From NCBI GenBank assembly GCA_000283575.1, contig AP012044.1, forward strand, positions 248,001-312,000: a stretch of DNA of 64,000 bases, read 5' to 3'. Origin of the DNA: Oscillibacter valericigenes Sjm18-20 (GTDB taxonomy: Bacteria; Bacillota; Clostridia; Oscillospirales; Oscillospiraceae). Of the stretch, positions 61,464 through 64,000 are shown piece after piece (the stretch's first letter is position 1; every line of letters begins with the position of its first letter). The position numbers and the translations under genes were made by a program. The notes under the pieces are model-generated. The model did not search any database, had not been told where the DNA came from, and worked only from the letters and a program-made list of their open reading frames with translations.

Positions 61464-62705
61464 TCAGGAATATAAGGATTTCAGTTTAGATTGGAAATCC
61501 CGTTCCATCGTTTCAGTGACGTGATCCGTGTAATGCTCCGTCATTTCAATCTTAGCATGCCCCAGCCGTTTTTGTATCACAGCAAGCGGAACTCCTGCTT
61601 CGACAAGGGTAGTGGCGTGGGTGTGACGCAGAGAATGAAAATCCCAATCAGGAGAAATCACAGGATGCCCTTCCTTATACGTGCCGTGGATCACTCTGGC
61701 AACATGCTGCATAGTACGCGGCTGAATATAACTGCCATCTTCCCGAACCATAATCATCGATACGGGAACCCCCGTTCCGTCAACTTCCAAACTGCCGCTG
61801 TCCATATGGATGTCTTCCGCCGCGTCCTGCACCGTGTTAATGACATAATACTCATCATAATAAGCACGGGCACGAATTTGCTTACCACGCTCACAGCGAA
61901 GAACATTCAAGGTGTTGCGGTCTACCGTGATCGTTCGGTAGGAGTCATATTTAGGGGCGGTAAATGTCCATTTTTTTGTGCTCTCACTTATTTGGATCTG
62001 GCGATTGATCGTGATGGTCTCCTGATCGAAGTTTACATCTGACCACATGAGGCCGAATACCTCGCCCAAGCGGAATCCGCAGCGGTAGGCCAGCAGCAAA
62101 GGAATATGTGCCGGGTGTCCTTCCGGAAAACGCTCCATGATTTGCGACCATTCTTCTGCTGTCACAGGGCGTCTCTCTTTCTTTCGGGTGGGCACTACAC
62201 CTCTAGCCCGTGATAGAGGCAATTTAATCATAGATGCCGGATTATACTGAATGTACCGTAACGGTTCCACAGCATATCCCAGTGATCCACTCAGCATTGA
62301 TTTTAGCACAACGAGTGTATTTCTAGAAAATCCCTGATTGAATTTTTTGTTGAGAAAGCTCTGCAGCACTGAAGGCGTTAAGGCTTTTAGGCGGTATGCA
62401 CCTAGTTCCGGGCAAATATAAGCCTCAATTTTCTTCTTGTATGCTTCGACGGTGCTCGCCTTGACATTAATGGAACAGTATTCGTCGAGCCAGATATTCA
62501 GATAGTCCGAAAAGCTGATCTCTGATGGTACAAAATACTCTCCGGCCTGATTATATTCAGCAAACGCCTTTGTGCCTGCCTCAAGAGCGTCCTTTTTTGT
62601 TCGGAAGCCAGATTTAGAGACTTGCTTTCGTTTCCCCGCAGCGGGAGCCAATTCAAACCGGTATTCCCAGGTATCAGTACGTTTGCGAGCAGTTACATTA
62701 GCCAC
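61464..62705 (-). CDS. Tyrosine recombinase (integrase)
   Basis: 413 residues from GTG 62705 (GAAAGGACTACAATT). Residues 1-60 resemble an AP2-like DNA-binding N-domain, 65-155 the SAM-like core-binding domain, 175-400 the catalytic domain. Catalytic residues: Arg in YRCGFRLGEVFG, His-x-x-Arg in FHSLRHTHATTL, and Tyr in EHYTDHV. It belongs to ICE/phage-type integrases such as that of Tn916-like elements. It is the terminal gene of the element. Confidence 0.95.
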   Translation of the reverse strand: MANVTARKRTDTWEYRFELAPAAGKRKQVSKSGFRTKKDALEAGTKAFAEYNQAGEYFVPSEISFSDYLNIWLDEYCSINVKASTVEAYKKKIEAYICPELGAYRLKALTPSVLQSFLNKKFNQGFSRNTLVVLKSMLSGSLGYAVEPLRYIQYNPASMIKLPLSRARGVVPTRKKERRPVTAEEWSQIMERFPEGHPAHIPLLLAYRCGFRLGEVFGLMWSDVNFDQETITINRQIQISESTKKWTFTAPKYDSYRTITVDRNTLNVLRCERGKQIRARAYYDEYYVINTVQDAAEDIHMDSGSLEVDGTGVPVSMIMVREDGSYIQPRTMQHVARVIHGTYKEGHPVISPDWDFHSLRHTHATTLVEAGVPLAVIQKRLGHAKIEMTEHYTDHVTETMERDFQSKLKSLYS

Positions 62706-62731
62706 AATTGTAGTCCTTTCTTTGAATAGTG

Positions 62732-62757
62732 AGGGGACCGGCCTGTGAGCCAGTCCC
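62732..62757 (-). terminator. Hairpin between excisionase and integrase genes
   Basis: GGGGAC and GTCCCC with inner GGC/GCC pairs around CTCACAG. May attenuate integrase transcription from the excisionase promoter (inference). Confidence 0.5.
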
Positions 62758-62767
62758 CATGTTTTGA

Positions 62768-62998
62768 TTAACTCGCCGAATTCAGCAGTCGGATGTTGTC
62801 CAGTTCGCTCAGATCATAGCCTTCGTACTTAGCAAGAAAGTCTTCAATTGCGGTCTTGCGGATCTTCAGCGACCCAAGCTTCAATGCTGGGAGTAGTCCC
62901 GCTTTGACAAGCTGGTACACGAAGCCAGTATTGATATGTAGCAATACTGAGACTTCCTTGACGGTGTACAATACACATTCGTTTTCACGCAGAGTCAT
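62768..62998 (-). CDS. Excisionase-family HTH protein
   Basis: 76 residues. MerR-like winged HTH: YTVKEVSVLLHINTGFVYQL then VKAGLLPALKLGSLKIRKTA. Excisionases bend DNA at the attachment site to steer the integrase toward excision. It directly precedes the integrase. A palindrome, ATGTAATGATTTACAT (63013-63028), sits just upstream of its start. Confidence 0.9.
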   Translation of the reverse strand: MTLRENECVLYTVKEVSVLLHINTGFVYQLVKAGLLPALKLGSLKIRKTAIEDFLAKYEGYDLSELDNIRLLNSAS

Positions 62999-63012
62999 GA
63001 TACAGTCCTCCT

Positions 63013-63028
63013 ATGTAATGATTTACAT
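63013..63028. promoter_or_regulatory. Palindrome upstream of the excisionase gene
   Basis: ATGTAATGATTTACAT, ATGTAA and TTACAT as inverted halves around four bases. Lies between a weak TTGTCA-based promoter and the ribosome site; candidate operator. Confidence 0.45.
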
Positions 63029-63082
63029 CTTCCAAATTTTAGATTACAATTGACAATATAGTTCTCCTTAGTCAATCCGACA

Positions 63083-63452
63083 TTATTTGCACTTGCTTTC
63101 CCGATTTTTGCTGTTTGTTTCATAGGTAGGGCGCTGAGGAAAGAGATTATTTATTGGAATTGTTAGCTGCCGGATACTCCTGATCTTTCGACTGGACTTA
63201 CCACTGTGGTCTCTACATAGGAGACCTTGTTGGTTTAACGCGGCAGTGACGGACTTGACGGAAAGTTCGGGTCGGTCTGTGATTCCTCTTAAATAATCAG
63301 TGAGAGCATCTGAGCGTATGCAAAGACAACCATCATGAATTTGACATTCAAATCGCCTTTCTTTTGCACCTTTCGCAATAATTGAGCCTAGCTTGATTAA
63401 GTTACGCATATTCAGCTTACTGACTCTTAGTAATGTTTGATTAAAAATATAC
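63083..63452 (-). pseudogene. Truncated element gene, 5' end cut by IS21
   Basis: The readable C-terminal ~108 residues start near MRNLIKLGSIIAKGAKERRF and continue through RSDALTDYLRGITDRPELSV to the stop at 63083. It resembles the C-terminus of primase/helicase-type proteins carried on integrative elements, but not firmly. Upstream codons run into the IS21 end at about 63453. Confidence 0.55.
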
Positions 63453-64000
63453 TGTGTCAGCGCCAGTGATAAAATGCAAGAAAACGCCGGCCAAAAAATG
63501 CAGGTTTGCAGCGGAGAGAAATGCAATATGGTACACTCGAATCCGCCTGCCGTAATGGAGGCGGAAAGGGTGTCAGAATGGAAGGAGCAAACTGGATGGA
63601 TATCCGAAGCGACCGGCAAAAAGGACTGAGCTACACGGAGATCGCGCGCAAGTACAACCTTGACCCGAGGACGGCGAAGAAATACGCCGAGAGCGAGACA
63701 CGGCCGGTATACAGCCTGAGCGCGGCGAAGCCGTCAAAGCTGGACCCGTACAAGGAGCAGATCGCAATATGGCTGGAGGAAGCGCCGTACTCAGCGGAGC
63801 GAATTCCGGAAAAGATCCGGGAGCAGGGCTTTGACGGCGGGCACAGCATCGTGCGAGAATACGTACGCAACAAAAAGGAGCAGCTGGACGAGAAGGAAAC
63901 GGTGCGGTTTGAGACATGCAAGGGCAGATGGACTGGGCATTTTTCGAGGATCACACCGTCATGGAGGGCGGAAAGCTGAAGAAGCTGTACTGCTTTCTGT
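63453..64000 (+). mobile_element. IS21-family element, left end, runs off the window
   Basis: Starts with TGTGTCAGCGCCAGTGATAA. Three AAATGCA copies follow at about 25-base spacing (around 63472, 63496 and 63519), as in IS21 multiple terminal repeats. istA follows. The right end and istB are beyond base 64000. Insertion has truncated the element gene on the left. Confidence 0.75.
63578..64000 (+). pseudogene. istA: IS21 transposase IstA, frameshifted and incomplete in window
   Basis: From ATG 63578: WMDIRSDRQKGLSYTEIARK is the HTH, with LDPRTAKKYAES and EEAPYSAERIPEKIREQGFD following. Near 63915 the frame breaks; the expected QMDWAFFEDHTVMEGGKLKK (start of the DDE core, first Asp) continues in another frame from 63919. 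A short deletion within the usual MPG-x-x-QGQ region fits. Probably inactive. Confidence 0.75.

Overview
The window looks like a chromosome segment of an anaerobic, endospore-forming member of the Clostridia, most like the Oscillospiraceae/Ruminococcaceae (butyrate-type gut relatives). The grounds are high-GC coding sequence with many GTG and TTG starts, strong Gram-positive ribosome binding sites, sporulation genes (yabP, yabQ, spoVB/yabM, a SpoIIQ-like M23 protein), anaerobic hemZ, a thiolase with Rex-like redox boxes, and several protein families typical of this group. This is inferred from gene content; no species is claimed.

Layout. 1-0.8 kb: a partial XRE regulator and two tRNA genes (Tyr, Thr). 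0.8-3.5 kb: a small zinc-ribbon/coiled-coil/sigma-region-4 operon, a YitT membrane protein and a HAD phosphatase. 3.8-8.7 kb (minus strand): the conserved yab cluster, read as spoVB, mazG, hup, rqcP (S4), yabP, yabQ, divIC, yabR. 8.8-17.3 kb (minus): zinc-ribbon protein, nucleoside kinase, then recJ-relA-dtd-MBL-hemZ, with recJ, relA and dtd probably one operon from a good promoter upstream of recJ. 17.5-22.4 kb: an SLH-domain protein, a P-loop protein, pgi, dacF and tRNA-Gly(CCC). 22.5-25.2 kb: a small accessory patch just downstream of tRNA-Gly, with two unrecognised ORFs, an IS256 scrap and an XRE/membrane-protein pair. 25.4-50.5 kb: mostly core genes, including a YfcC transporter with an M20 amidohydrolase, an ECF substrate subunit divergent from a MocR-type regulator, a thiolase, lepB-mfd, pth, prs, a GlmU-like protein, trmL, pgk-tpiA-gpmI, an M23 protein, a patatin, MATE and prfB.

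50.7-59.5 kb is a decaying mosaic. It contains an RNHCP zinc protein, a dead IS110 element that reaches the 3' end of a tetR gene, a HAD hydrolase, a PuuD-type amidotransferase, a run of frameshifted gene remnants, an internally deleted IS3 element that cuts a GNAT gene, SDR and nitrilase pseudogenes, and a DMT transporter with an abnormal C-terminus. 59.6-61.3 kb carries an IscU/NifU-like scaffold gene and a GGGtGRT-family gene behind a consensus promoter; this pair is the best candidate in the window for an under-described system. 61.4-64 kb is one end of an integrative element: a tyrosine recombinase, an excisionase-like HTH, a truncated element gene and the left end of an IS21 element that runs off the window.

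The most useful leads are the scaffold/GGGtGRT pair, a MocR regulator whose PLP lysine is replaced by Gln, a GlmU-like protein with no recognisable pyrophosphorylase motif, Rex-like sites around the thiolase promoter beside a 20-bp perfect hairpin, a 257-bp yabQ/divIC overlap, and a possible bridge-RNA leader upstream of the dead IS110 transposase.
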